Of a DNA stretch of 64,000 nt, positions 10,367 to 20,163 are shown one piece after another. The DNA comes from Symbiotaphrina buchneri (lineage: Eukaryota; Ascomycota; Symbiotaphrinales; Symbiotaphrinaceae). The notes beneath the pieces were generated by a model. It saw only the letters and a program-made list of their open reading frames with translations, had not been told where the DNA came from and searched no databases. The stretch lies in the NCBI GenBank assembly GCA_001599915.1, contig BCIG01000021.1, forward strand, positions 496,001-560,000, read 5' to 3'. The number at the start of each line of letters is the position of its first letter. The stretch's first letter is position 1. The translations under genes and the position numbers were made by a program.

Positions 10367-11827
10367 ATGCCGGCGAGAACATTGCGCTACATTCTGATAT
10401 GGTTTCTGTACGAACTGCCTTCGAAGGTAGTAGCCAGGGCCTCGGGCGGTGTAACATGGGGGAAGAACTCGCTGCCCGCCAGCCTGACCAGTGGGAACAT
10501 CTCCTTCGACCCGTTAGGCGTGGCAGCAGTCTTGCACAACCCTCGCGCCATCCTCAGCTCGACGCGAATGTATGTGCAGTGGGAGTATCCAATCTTCCTG
10601 TGGCCGCATACGATGATGATGGGCGGTGTGCTGGTTCCCTTCAAGCGGCTGGGTGACCACCTGCTGGGTTCTGCCGAACACCCGGCGCTGGAGATGTACC
10701 ACCAGGTCAGCAAGACGATTCCGATACGGACAGATACGGTGTTCAAAGTGCTGCCGCTGGATTTTGGCAACCAGTGGGCGTCGGAGGCGATCGAAGAGCC
10801 GTCCTCACAGTGGAATCTCCAGTTCGATATCGTCATCTGCCATGTCCCCGATGAGGATCCTTGTCACGACATCAAGTGGGCGTCGCTGGATAAAAAGCAA
10901 AAACCTCTCAAGATGCGTCTGCACTGTCTTCTACTTCATGGGATAATAGTGGCGACCGGCGGTTTTATCGCGGTGGGACTATGGTTCAGCTATTTTAGCC
11001 GCGATATCTGGAGCATTGGGTTGTTCTCTGCCTACGCCATGCACTGGCTCTCGGGCTTGTGGGTATCTTGGCTACGTCCCTTGCGCAGACAAACAATCCC
11101 CGTGCGCGAAGACTATACCACTAGGTACGCCGTCTTTGACCGTACTGGCGATCGAGGAATGGTTGTTTTCACAGGGACGCAACAGGCCCTCGAGTCATGG
11201 GGCCGCACGAGTTGGATCTTTCTGGATGGCATCTGGCGCGACTTAGCACATTGGTCATGGACGCTGAGCGGCTCGCTGTGCGCTTTGGCATCTCTTGCCT
11301 GCATGGTGAACATGAACAGCGTGGCGCAGCTGGTTTATCTCGCTCTATTGCTCATCTCCTCGTTGGCTGAGATCTTCGCAACGCGCTCGGCGACTGCGAT
11401 CCGTAAGTACATCTACCGATCGACGGAGCTGGTCATCAGGCGCGTGGACAATAACAAGACACGGACAGAGGCCATCATCAAGGCGACGCTGGGGAACAGC
11501 GAGACCGGGAACATGCCGGAAAAGCGGCTGCATCACGTCCGGTGGTTAGAGAAGGGGCTTTTGCCTTCTATTCCAACGTTGGTAAAGCTGCAAGTACTGC
11601 TTGATGACCTCAAGGACCTTTACCCAGATAAAGATCAGTCGCAGATAATGACCCTACTGGACAAGTTTGTGAAGCCCCAGCCTGGCGATATCCCACCTTT
11701 GCTGGGAAGGATACGCACGGAGGTGTTGACCACTTGGGGACTGATTCCCCTCCCGTGGAGTCCACCAAAGGATGAGAAGGCTGAAAGTAGGTTTCGGCAG
11801 TTTGCAAAGTCTTTGGGAAGTTGTTGA
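10367..11827 (+). CDS. Polytopic membrane protein, function unknown
   Basis: Single-exon gene of 486 codons starting at an ATG in the context CGCCATGCC. The N-terminal ~180 residues are mostly soluble. Hydrophobic segments follow at roughly 185-208 (LHCLLLHGIIVATGGFIAVGLW), 212-235, and two more near 300-345. Between the two pairs lies a soluble loop with YAVFDRTGDRGMVVFTGT. The C-terminal ~140 residues are charged and presumably cytosolic. The layout (soluble N-domain, TM pair, small domain, TM pair, tail) matches that of the protein at 14654-15895, although direct identity is low. No catalytic motif is visible. Together the two flank the adenosine deaminase gene. Confidence 0.7.
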   Translation: MPARTLRYILIWFLYELPSKVVARASGGVTWGKNSLPASLTSGNISFDPLGVAAVLHNPRAILSSTRMYVQWEYPIFLWPHTMMMGGVLVPFKRLGDHLLGSAEHPALEMYHQVSKTIPIRTDTVFKVLPLDFGNQWASEAIEEPSSQWNLQFDIVICHVPDEDPCHDIKWASLDKKQKPLKMRLHCLLLHGIIVATGGFIAVGLWFSYFSRDIWSIGLFSAYAMHWLSGLWVSWLRPLRRQTIPVREDYTTRYAVFDRTGDRGMVVFTGTQQALESWGRTSWIFLDGIWRDLAHWSWTLSGSLCALASLACMVNMNSVAQLVYLALLLISSLAEIFATRSATAIRKYIYRSTELVIRRVDNNKTRTEAIIKATLGNSETGNMPEKRLHHVRWLEKGLLPSIPTLVKLQVLLDDLKDLYPDKDQSQIMTLLDKFVKPQPGDIPPLLGRIRTEVLTTWGLIPLPWSPPKDEKAESRFRQFAKSLGSC

Positions 11828-12206
11828 ATCCGTTCGAATTTCTATAATCTGTGTGGACATGCCTTTCCGCAGCATCTGGCTGCTGAAGTTATAGGGTCCA
11901 CGGCCATTGCTGGACTACCACGTTGTCAAGATATATAATTATTCAATGATGAGTCCATGCCGATTCTTCGGATCGTACCTTGCTCTATAATGCTTGCTGT
12001 AATCAGGCCAACCTAGGAAGCACTGCCATAGTGGAGCCCAGCTGTGCCCAGTTCCAAGGCATACCGCGAGGAGGCCACCGACATCTCTAAGCGAAGCAAC
12101 CTGCACAGCCCTGCATCTTACAGCCCACCATCCCGCCTTCCCACCTCCTCTCCATTATCGACATAAGAACCAACGCACTTCAGATGTCTTCAACGATCCG
12201 CAAACA
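11828..12206. other. Intergenic between membrane protein and deaminase genes
   Basis: Presumed terminator region and promoter of the deaminase gene. A pyrimidine-rich tract (12121-12165) precedes the start at 12207, as is common just upstream of fungal genes. Confidence 0.35.
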
Positions 12207-14025
12207 ATGCCCATCCTCTCCCCCTCACAACTGCTGAAACAGCGACAAGAATACGATGCCGCGCGCCAACGTCTCCTGGACGCCGAGCACGCGCTGGCCT
12301 TCGACGCGGCCGCCACAGCGCGAGCCTCACGCACCGAGCAGCGCGCCGCCCGCATCCTCAACCGGATCCGAGCTCACGACCGAGCCTCAATCTACGGCTC
12401 CGCATCAGGGGACACGGCGCCCGAGATCGCGGGCAGGTACCTGCAGAACCTGCCGTACATGAACCGCAGCGAGCTGATGCGGCTGATCCGGCGCATGCCC
12501 AAGGGCGCGCACCTGCACTGTCACTTTAATGCGTGTATTCCGCCGGCGTTCTTGATTCGCCAGGCGAGGGGTATGAGGACGATGTTTATCCGTACGTCCC
12601 GCCCGCTGGTGCGTGAGGAGGATTTGGCGGCGACGGAGGTCTCGTTTCAGGTTCTGCCGCTGGGGACAAGTGCGGTGGATGTTTTTGATCCTGGGTATGA
12701 GCCGGGTGGATGGATGAGGTATGTCGAGTTCTGTGAGCGGTTTGTCTCGAGTCTGGGGAAGGGTGTGGAGGCGGCGGAGAGCTGGATTGAGCGCAAGTTG
12801 ATCATTACGCCGGAGGAGGTGTATGGAGAACATCAGACGCTGAATGGGTGAGCTGCTAAGCATACGGATTGCTTGGAGGATGCTAATGGGTGTAGGATCT
12901 GGGCTCGATTTAACATTGGCACACGCATGCTCAAAGGATTATTTGGATACGAGTCGGCGTTCAGACATTACATTGCTGTTGTGGTGGACAGCTTCATCGA
13001 GGACAACATTCAGTATGCGGAGGTGAGGCCGAACCTGTTTGACAAGTACATTGTCAGCGATGATGGAGAGACGAAACTGGATCATTTCGCCTGGATGGAG
13101 ATTATTGTTCAGGAGTTGGACAAGAAGAGAGAGCAGTTGAAGAGGGAAAGCCGTGACAGGGACTTTATCGGATTCAAGGTCATCTACTGTGCCCCACGGT
13201 CGATATCGAAAGAGGACATGGTATGGTGTCTACAGGACTGCATTGCTTTGAAGAAAGCTTTCCCACAGTTAATATGTGGTATGCTCTCTCTTTTCAGCAC
13301 CAGCTAATTTGCAAATTACATGCCGTCTCTGACAAGCATCCAGGCTTCGACATGGTCGGTTTCGAAGACCGCGGCAACCTGATCCGATACTACATCGACG
13401 AACTGCTCGCCTTCCGAGAAGAATGCAAGCAGCTGGACCTCGACATCCCCTTCATCTTCCACGCCGGCGAAACGCTGCAGATCGGCGGGCCGACCGACGG
13501 CAACCTATACGACGCGATCCAGCTGGGCTGCAAGCGCATCGGGCACGGCTACGCGGTGGCCTGGCACCCGCTGATCATGCGGCTGCTGAAGGAGCGCGAT
13601 ATCGCGCTGGAGATATGTCCCATCTCGAATGAGATCCTGCATCTGTGCCATAACATCCGCAGCCACCCGCTGTCGACGCTTTTGGCGAATTTTATTCCGT
13701 GCACGATTAATAGTGATAATCCGGCGTATTATAGGTGAGTGATTTGCAAGCCCTCGTCTTTTACAGCACCGAAGAAGAAGTGCTTTACTAACTTGTGCGG
13801 TTTCCCGGCGGTTATAGCTCAACGCTATCCCATGACTTCTACCAGGTCATGATCGGCTCCGACTCGATCAGCTTGCACGGTCTGCGGGTCCTGGCCGAGT
13901 GTAGTCTGAAATATAGCTGTCTCGGCGATGACCTGGAACGTGCACAGCGGGACTGGGAGGAGCGATGGCATAAGTTCTGTGTGTGGATCATTGAGGAGTA
14001 CGAAAGCAGCTACCCACCTGATTAG
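12207..14025 (+). CDS. ADGF/ADA2-type adenosine deaminase, intracellular form
   Basis: Four exons (12207-12847, 12896-13278, 13344-13734, 13818-14025) give an unbroken 540-aa frame; all introns are GT-AG. The metallo-hydrolase motifs are in order: MPKGAHLHCHF with zinc ligands His104 and His106, HAGE at 381-384, GHG with His409, and NSDNP with Asp466. The N-terminal ~95 residues are helical and charged, as in the ADGF subfamily, but there is no signal peptide, unlike the secreted animal enzymes. Classical ADA has two acidic residues in SSDDP; here the second is Asn467. The zinc ligand is kept, so deamination of adenosine or a related nucleoside is likely, but substrate specificity could differ. 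Confidence 0.88.
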
Positions 14026-14653
14026 CGCACCATCAGTGAATTATGGCGTTATTCTGTGGCCGCTTGCTGTTGTGTTGGATTCTTTTTACCGCCGGCTAAG
14101 GCTGTTGGATAGTTCTATGATATACTACTTAAAACATAAGATCTGAGGTAGATGGGTATATATCTCCGACTATATTCGGCGGTGCAGGCAACTGAGGGGG
14201 GAAATATTTCAAACTAGCCCGTTGCTCATAGCCTAGAAGCCGAAGGCGTCTGCGGGGAGGATGTTATTGGCTGCACGAAGAAGGCAAATGGGTCGCCTTC
14301 CTGTAGGCGCCCATGAGTCCCTCATGGATCGGCATGGTATCGTTGTTTACCGCCGCCCTTTCAAAATTATGAACAAATCATGAATTGCAGTCTTCTTACT
14401 TCTGTTGGCTTGGTATGCATTATTGACGCCTATACGAGGCTGTGCACTGACTTGTATGAAACTGTCATAATTCTTGGCGTTGGTCAATGACGGAACGAGC
14501 CGCGCTGCCGAGCCCCCTTAAATCCTCCGGTCGCCCTCCGCCCTTGTCTTGTTCCAAACTCTCCACTCTTTCCAGAGTCAAAGCACAGCATCCGTGCGAG
14601 ACACCAATATCCTCCACACACACCCGTCCTCCAACCGAAGAAGTTGCCTCACG
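14026..14653. other. Intergenic, nothing recognised
   Basis: Contains the deaminase 3' region and the promoter of the next gene. Upstream in-frame codons from 14549 exist, but the ATG at 14654 is preferred. Confidence 0.35.
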
Positions 14654-15895
14654 ATGCTTTCTTTCCCCAGCTCCCGCCAAGATTGGCGATTCGATGTCAT
14701 CTCCCTTCTCGCCGTGATCGGCGAGTCCGCCATGGACGGGAGCACGCAGCCGCTGACAGCCTCGTACCTCTGCCTGCTGCCACGCATCATCCCGGCGCCG
14801 CAAGTCCTTCTAAAGTCCTCGCGACCGACTCGTCTGCCCAGCAAAGCCGCCATCGTCGTCGGCGTGCACTCCGGCACGCTGGTGCAGGAGCTCAACTACT
14901 TCGCGGACCTGATCCACCCGATCGCGCACCTGCCGGCGTACACGTTCCGGGAGTACACGATCCGGCACAACCCCGCGTACATGCACATCCCGCGCGACGT
15001 CAACGTGCAGGACCACAAAAGCAAGGCGGAGCGGGGGATGATCAAGACGAAGCGCTTCGCGCCGCTGAAGCTGCTGACGGCAGCCTCGGCGCTGCTCTCG
15101 CTCGGGCTGCTGATCTGGTCGATCCTGCTGCACGACGGCGTGGCGTGTCTCGCCATCGTGCTGATCTCGCTGGTGTCGTCGCTGACGGGCATCGGCTCGC
15201 TGTGGCGGCCGAAACTGACGGAGCGCAAGGAGAGCGCGAAGGTCAACGCGGGCGACGTGGTGGTGCGCACGCGCCACGGGGCGTTCATCGTCGTGCACTG
15301 CACCGAGGAGGTCATCCGCGAGCTGTACACGGGCGCCGAGGAGTGCAGCTACTACATCCCGGACCAGTGGTTCAAGGTGCTGGTCGGCACCGGCACGGTG
15401 CTGCTGATGGTCAGCGTCGTGCTCATGGGCAACTGCAACTGGGTCATGCAGTGCGCGCTGGGCGTCGCGTTCATCACCCTCAACGGCCTGTACTGGACGG
15501 CCGCGCTGCTGCCGAAGAAACTCCACTGGGACCTCGACCGCTATATCATTGAGAAACAGCCTCCGCGCCAGGCCGAGACGTTCACTCAGGCCCTCTGGTA
15601 CGCCGTCAAGGCCACCCAAGCTATCTCCTGGGTCAGCGTCAGCCGCGCTGCGCCCGATAGTCCGGCCTGGCGGGCATGGATTGATGAGGCGTATCAGCAC
15701 CTGGATGATGATAATTTTGATGCCCAGGCGTGCATCACCCGCTGTATGCTGCAGCAGGAGGCGGAGCAGGGCGTCGTGGATATCGAGCGCGATAGGCCGG
15801 GGAGCAGGGATGTGAAGGAGATGCGCGATGAGCCCCCGACCGAGATCCCGTTTGAGGCTCATCGCTCTGAATCGCTGGGTCTGGGTCGTGGCTAG
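14654..15895 (+). CDS. Polytopic membrane protein, function unknown
   Basis: A single-exon gene; from the ATG at 14654 it encodes 413 residues. The frame is open from 14549, but the 35 extra codons are Ser/Thr/His-rich. The soluble N-domain contains HNPAYMHIPRDVNVQDH. Hydrophobic pairs lie at about 138-185 (LLTAASALLSLGLLIWSILL, then VACLAIVLISLVSSLTG) and about 240-285 (WFKVLVGTGTVLLMVSVVL, then WVMQCALGVAFITLNGLYW). Between them is a small domain with RTRHGAFIVVHCTEEVIREL. The order of parts is the same as in the protein at 10367-11827. GC content is high, so long antisense frames over this gene are shadows. Confidence 0.7.
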   Translation: MLSFPSSRQDWRFDVISLLAVIGESAMDGSTQPLTASYLCLLPRIIPAPQVLLKSSRPTRLPSKAAIVVGVHSGTLVQELNYFADLIHPIAHLPAYTFREYTIRHNPAYMHIPRDVNVQDHKSKAERGMIKTKRFAPLKLLTAASALLSLGLLIWSILLHDGVACLAIVLISLVSSLTGIGSLWRPKLTERKESAKVNAGDVVVRTRHGAFIVVHCTEEVIRELYTGAEECSYYIPDQWFKVLVGTGTVLLMVSVVLMGNCNWVMQCALGVAFITLNGLYWTAALLPKKLHWDLDRYIIEKQPPRQAETFTQALWYAVKATQAISWVSVSRAAPDSPAWRAWIDEAYQHLDDDNFDAQACITRCMLQQEAEQGVVDIERDRPGSRDVKEMRDEPPTEIPFEAHRSESLGLGRG

Positions 15896-17136
15896 AGGCA
15901 ATATTGGTTCTCTCGGCTAGGTGAGAATGCGGAACACATATCTCTTGAGATGAGGTTTGAGCGAAAGAGGTTGTGCATATATTTGACGAATGGACGGATG
16001 GATGGATGGATAAAATGTTGAATGATCATATATGGACAAACGACACGGCCTTGAAGAAACACAATCTGGAGAATGGGATTTTATGAGATGATGACGATGA
16101 TATGGGACGACTTTACGGCAAACTGCAGGCGTTTTGTTATTTATTCTTCATTTTTCCTTCTTCGGCGTTCTTTCTTTATACACCCCTAAATTAGGACGAT
16201 TGCGGCATGCGCCTGTAGCAGACCACGAATGTCAATTAATCTACAAAGATCTATTTCTTCCTATCGCATTCACAACACATCCGGCATATTGACGGGATGG
16301 TGCTTAGAGACTTGTGAAACGCGCTCAAACTAGCTCACAGCAGTTCTATAACGGTGTTTCAGCTTTTGTTCGTTCAGGCCACTATCACGTGGTATGCATG
16401 TTATACTGTTATACTTGATGTGGACGCTGTAGGGGAGATGCGTATCAGATCTGGCCAAATATAACATTTCTTACCCACAAAGAAATCTCTTTGATAAAAT
16501 CTAACCGTGCAGTATGATGCGGAGGCATTTGTTCGGTGGTTGAATCGTGCCCTACCTTTACTTTGGGATCTTAAGGTACCGCCCCAAAGCTTACCGCTCT
16601 AAAGCTTTACACTTAGCTTAGCCAATCGGCATAAGCGCTGGTGTCGTTATCTCTCGCCGGAGATAAATCCTCCCACCTCCGCGATTCACAAATGATAGAC
16701 CAATCCTGATTCAACTTTCTGTTGTGGATGCTCGTGCTGGATTTGCTGTCTTCGTATATACTGCCAGCGAAGGGTCGTATGCGAATTGACGTGGTATGAT
16801 CCTCCTTTGAATGCTATACAGCTATGTGGCGCCATCCTCTCCCTGCGCGCTACCAGAGCTGTGAGCTGACAGTTTCAGATAAGAAGACGCCGGCCTAGGT
16901 TACGGGCTTGTTGTACTGGACTGGATCGCAGGAGCTCTGTCCGGGATATAGGACCATGATACTTGCGGGTCATTCGCTTGGGGCTGGTATCGAGCGGTGT
17001 CTGAGAATCATCGTTCTATCGCAACAAATATCTGCCGTTGGAAGTATCGATTGAGTCTCAACCCAGCATACCGCTCCAAGCATCCATTGAGTCTCATACA
17101 AACCAATGAAGGCGATTCCCGAATGCGGACCAAATC
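15896..17136. other. 1.2-kb gene-free region
   Basis: Includes a short GGAT repeat near 15990-16010 and AT-rich sequence up to about 16520. A plus frame at 16997-17254 overlaps the next gene's start in another frame. I see no coding signal here. Confidence 0.35.
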
Positions 17137-19924
17137 ATGGCGCCACCAACTATCTCACGCGGTGGCTTCCGCGCTCTCCTTAGTGCGCCGTACCGCTACC
17201 AGAAGCTCGACGCCGACGATACCGCACCTCTGGCGGCGACTGAGATGGAAATGACGGAGTTCGAGAAGGATGCTGATGCTGATGTGACATCCGCATCTGC
17301 ATCTGGAGCTGTGAACGAAGTTATCCATGCTGGCAGACTGGACTATACCCGCGCCAGAGGCGGCAATGGCTCGCAGCCTTCCTATCAAGAAGCCTCCGGG
17401 GCACCTGTCGAGAGCGAGTCGCCGCTGGGGTATAATGTCGATTGGTTCACGATTAATTTCTTGAATATCGGACAGATGGTTGGCACGGGCGTTTTCTCTA
17501 CTCGTGAGCTTCTTCTTCCCCTCCCTGTCTTCCCCTCCCCTTCCTAGACTTCTCTTCTGGGGTATAGAAGCTTACGGCAGCTGTGTGCGTGCAGCGGGAG
17601 CGATCCTTCAAGGCGTAGGCTCAGTGGGTCTGAGCCTGGTATACTGGATCATTGGCGTCGTCATTGCCGCCGCTTCGTTGGCGGTATACATGGAGCTGAG
17701 CGCGTACTTCCCGAACCGCTCGGGCGCGGAGGTTGTTTATCTTGAGCAGGCGTATCCAAGACCGCGGTATTTCTTCCCCACGGCGTTTGCGGTGTTGTCG
17801 GTGCTGCTTTCGTTTAGTAGTAGTAATGCGATTGGTAGGTGCTCCGTGTTGTGGTTTGATGGTTTGGGGGCTGATAGGCGGATATAGTGCTTGCGGAGTA
17901 TCTGTTTGCTATAGGACACCGTGCGCCTACGCCGTGGGAGCAAAAGGGAGTCGCGGTGGCGGCAATGACGGTTATAGTTCTATGTACGACTCTCCCTCCC
18001 ATCCTACGATCAGAGACTGACCATGGGCTGGGCAGTGGTTATATTCAGTACTCGCGTCTCACTCTGGATCTCCAACGTCCTCGGCGTACTGAAATTGACA
18101 ACGCTGCTATTGTGCGTCTCCACTCCTCCCTATCTCTACAGCTCTCTACTGACACTCCAGAAGCATCGCCATAACCGGCCTGGTTGTTCTAGCAGGCAAG
18201 ACGCAGGTCGAAGACCCGGCAGCGAATTTTCGGAATCTCTTTGAGGGGACGACGATGAATGGCAATGGACTTGCGAATGCGCTCGTCAAGATAAATTATG
18301 CGTATGCTGGGTATACGAATGCTTTCAATGTGGTTAATGAGATTAAGGTATGCCTCCTATGGTAACTGAACTGGGGGACTTGCTTATGGACACTTCCAGA
18401 ATCCTATTCCCACCCTCAAAAAGACCGCACCAGCATCACTGCTAATAGTCGCCGTACTATACTTCTTATGCAACATCGCCTACTTCGCAGCAGGTAAGAC
18501 CGCGTTCCAAATCTCCCAAGCCGCTCGCCCTTTCTCACAAAGCCCCTTTAGTCCCCAAAGCAGACATCACAACATCCGGCCAGTCCGTCGCAACACTCTT
18601 CTTCGCCTCAGTGTTCGGGACAGAACAAAGCTCCAGTGCTTTGAACGCCCTGGTGGCCCTGAGTGCATTTGGGAATATCATCACGGTCATCATTGGCTCT
18701 TCGAGGGTCATACGTGAGTGCGGCCGGTAAGTCCATCAGCCACAAAAGCACAATTTTCAGCATTTCGACAGACAGACAGATTGACGATGATGTGTAGGCA
18801 GGGTGTGATGCCGTTTCCCGAGGTCTGGGCGTCCACGCGGCCGTTTGGAACCCCGCTCGCACCGTATCTTCTTAAGTGGGCGCTGACGGTGTTCATGATC
18901 GTTGGCCCGCCTGCTGGGGATGCGTTTAATTTCAGTACGTCCACCCTCCATAATCTACCACCCTCTCACACCCTCTCACACCATCCCTACCTCCCTGCCT
19001 CCCACTCTTGCAGCCCCTCCCCTCCCTCCCTCCATCCCTCCCTCACCCCTTCCACCCCAGCCCCACCACCCAGCAGCGCACTAACACTTCCTTAGTCGTC
19101 GACCTCCAATCCTACCCCTACAATGTGTTCGCATTCTTCATGACACTGGGGCTCTTCCTGCTCCGCCGGCGGCGCGCCGCCCTAGGTCTCCCACGAGCTG
19201 AGTTCCGCGCGTACACCGCCGCCCTGATCCTGTCCGGGTTTGTTAATGTCTTTCTGCTGGTCATGCCCTGGGTGCCGCCCCCTGGAGGGGGAAATAACGG
19301 AGATGTGCGGTTTTGGTATGCGACGTATTGTGTTGTGGGCGTGGGGATGTAAGTTCTGTTTCATGTGTGTGTCGCCTTTGTGTCCTGCATCTGGTGTCCT
19401 CGGTCCTGCGTCCTATGTCCTGCATCTGGTGTCCTGCGTCCTTTGTCCTGCGTCCTTTGTCCTGCGTCCTCTGTCCTGCGTCCTTTGTCCTGCGTCCTCT
19501 GTCCTGCGTCCTCTGTCCTGCGTCCTCTGTCCTGCGTCCTCTGTCCTGTTTCCTCTGTCCTGTATCTGGTGTCCTGCGTCCTGTCTCCTGCCTCCTATAT
19601 CCAATCCTCCTGTGTCCCCAGCCCTGACCCTGATCCTTCCGTGCATGCATGCCCTCTCACCCAGCACCAAACCCGAACCCGAATCACCCCCGCTTGCTAA
19701 TGCGAATCTGATTCAATAGACTAGCCTGCTGCGCCCTGTACTACATCATCTGGATCTACGTCCTGCCGTACTACGGCGGCTATGCGATCCGGCAGGAGCT
19801 CGACGTGCTGCCCTCCGGCGTCAGGACGCATCGCTTGGTCAAAGTCTCCAAGGAGAGATTGGAAGAGTGGGATCGAATGCATGATGTGGATGGGAGTTGC
19901 GTCGTTGGGGATTCTGATTCTTAG
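17137..19924 (+). CDS. MUP-type methionine/amino-acid permease
   Basis: Ten exons (17137-17503, 17595-17834, 17888-17983, 18036-18111, 18161-18347, 18400-18493, 18552-18726, 18798-18934, 19096-19348, 19720-19924) sum to an intact 609-codon frame. After a ~90-residue acidic cytosolic N-terminus comes WFTINFLNIGQMVGTGVFST, the first helix of the APC superfamily with the substrate-binding GTG(V/I)FS element. About 12 membrane segments follow. Motifs such as KINYAYAGYTNAFNVVNEIK and SALNALVALSAFGNIITV are typical of the fungal MUP1/MUP3 methionine permeases. It should import methionine or related amino acids at the plasma membrane. Intron 9 is 371 nt, against 46-161 nt for the others, because it holds a 14-bp minisatellite. 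Confidence 0.88.
19382..19598. repeat. 14-bp minisatellite inside an intron
   Basis: Units of the form GTCCTGCGTCCTYT follow one another exactly from 19431 to 19542 (eight units), with variant units on both sides (for example GTCCTGCATCTGGT at 19382 and 19417, GTCCTGTTTCCTCT at 19543). The array lies wholly inside intron 9 of the permease gene. Neither strand has a stop codon in any phase of the unit, which explains the long open frames on both strands here; they are not genes. Confidence 0.9.
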
Positions 19925-20163
19925 GGTGTCTAGACTGATACTCATGTGTGGGCTGACTGTCTAGGGTGCGGAAAACTCAGATTGGGCCTTGGAATATTAT
20001 CCACCACATTATCCAATTCACAAGATGATTGCACCAGACGCAGTTCAACTAATCCGCAGTGCACCACATTCCAATGCTCCCAATATCCGGAAGTGGAACG
20101 AAAGAGATATCAACCAAGTCCACTCCATCTGGAAGCACGTTGTCCCTCATCCTCCTTCAACCT

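Noticed and set aside
14644-15552. 302-codon plus frame and 363-codon minus frame over the membrane protein gene
   Set aside because: GC-rich shadows of the 14654-15895 gene; Arg/His/Ala-rich with no membrane or domain pattern.
19240-19719. Long Cys/Ser/Leu-rich frames on both strands
   Set aside because: They read through the intronic 14-bp minisatellite, which lacks stops in all phases.
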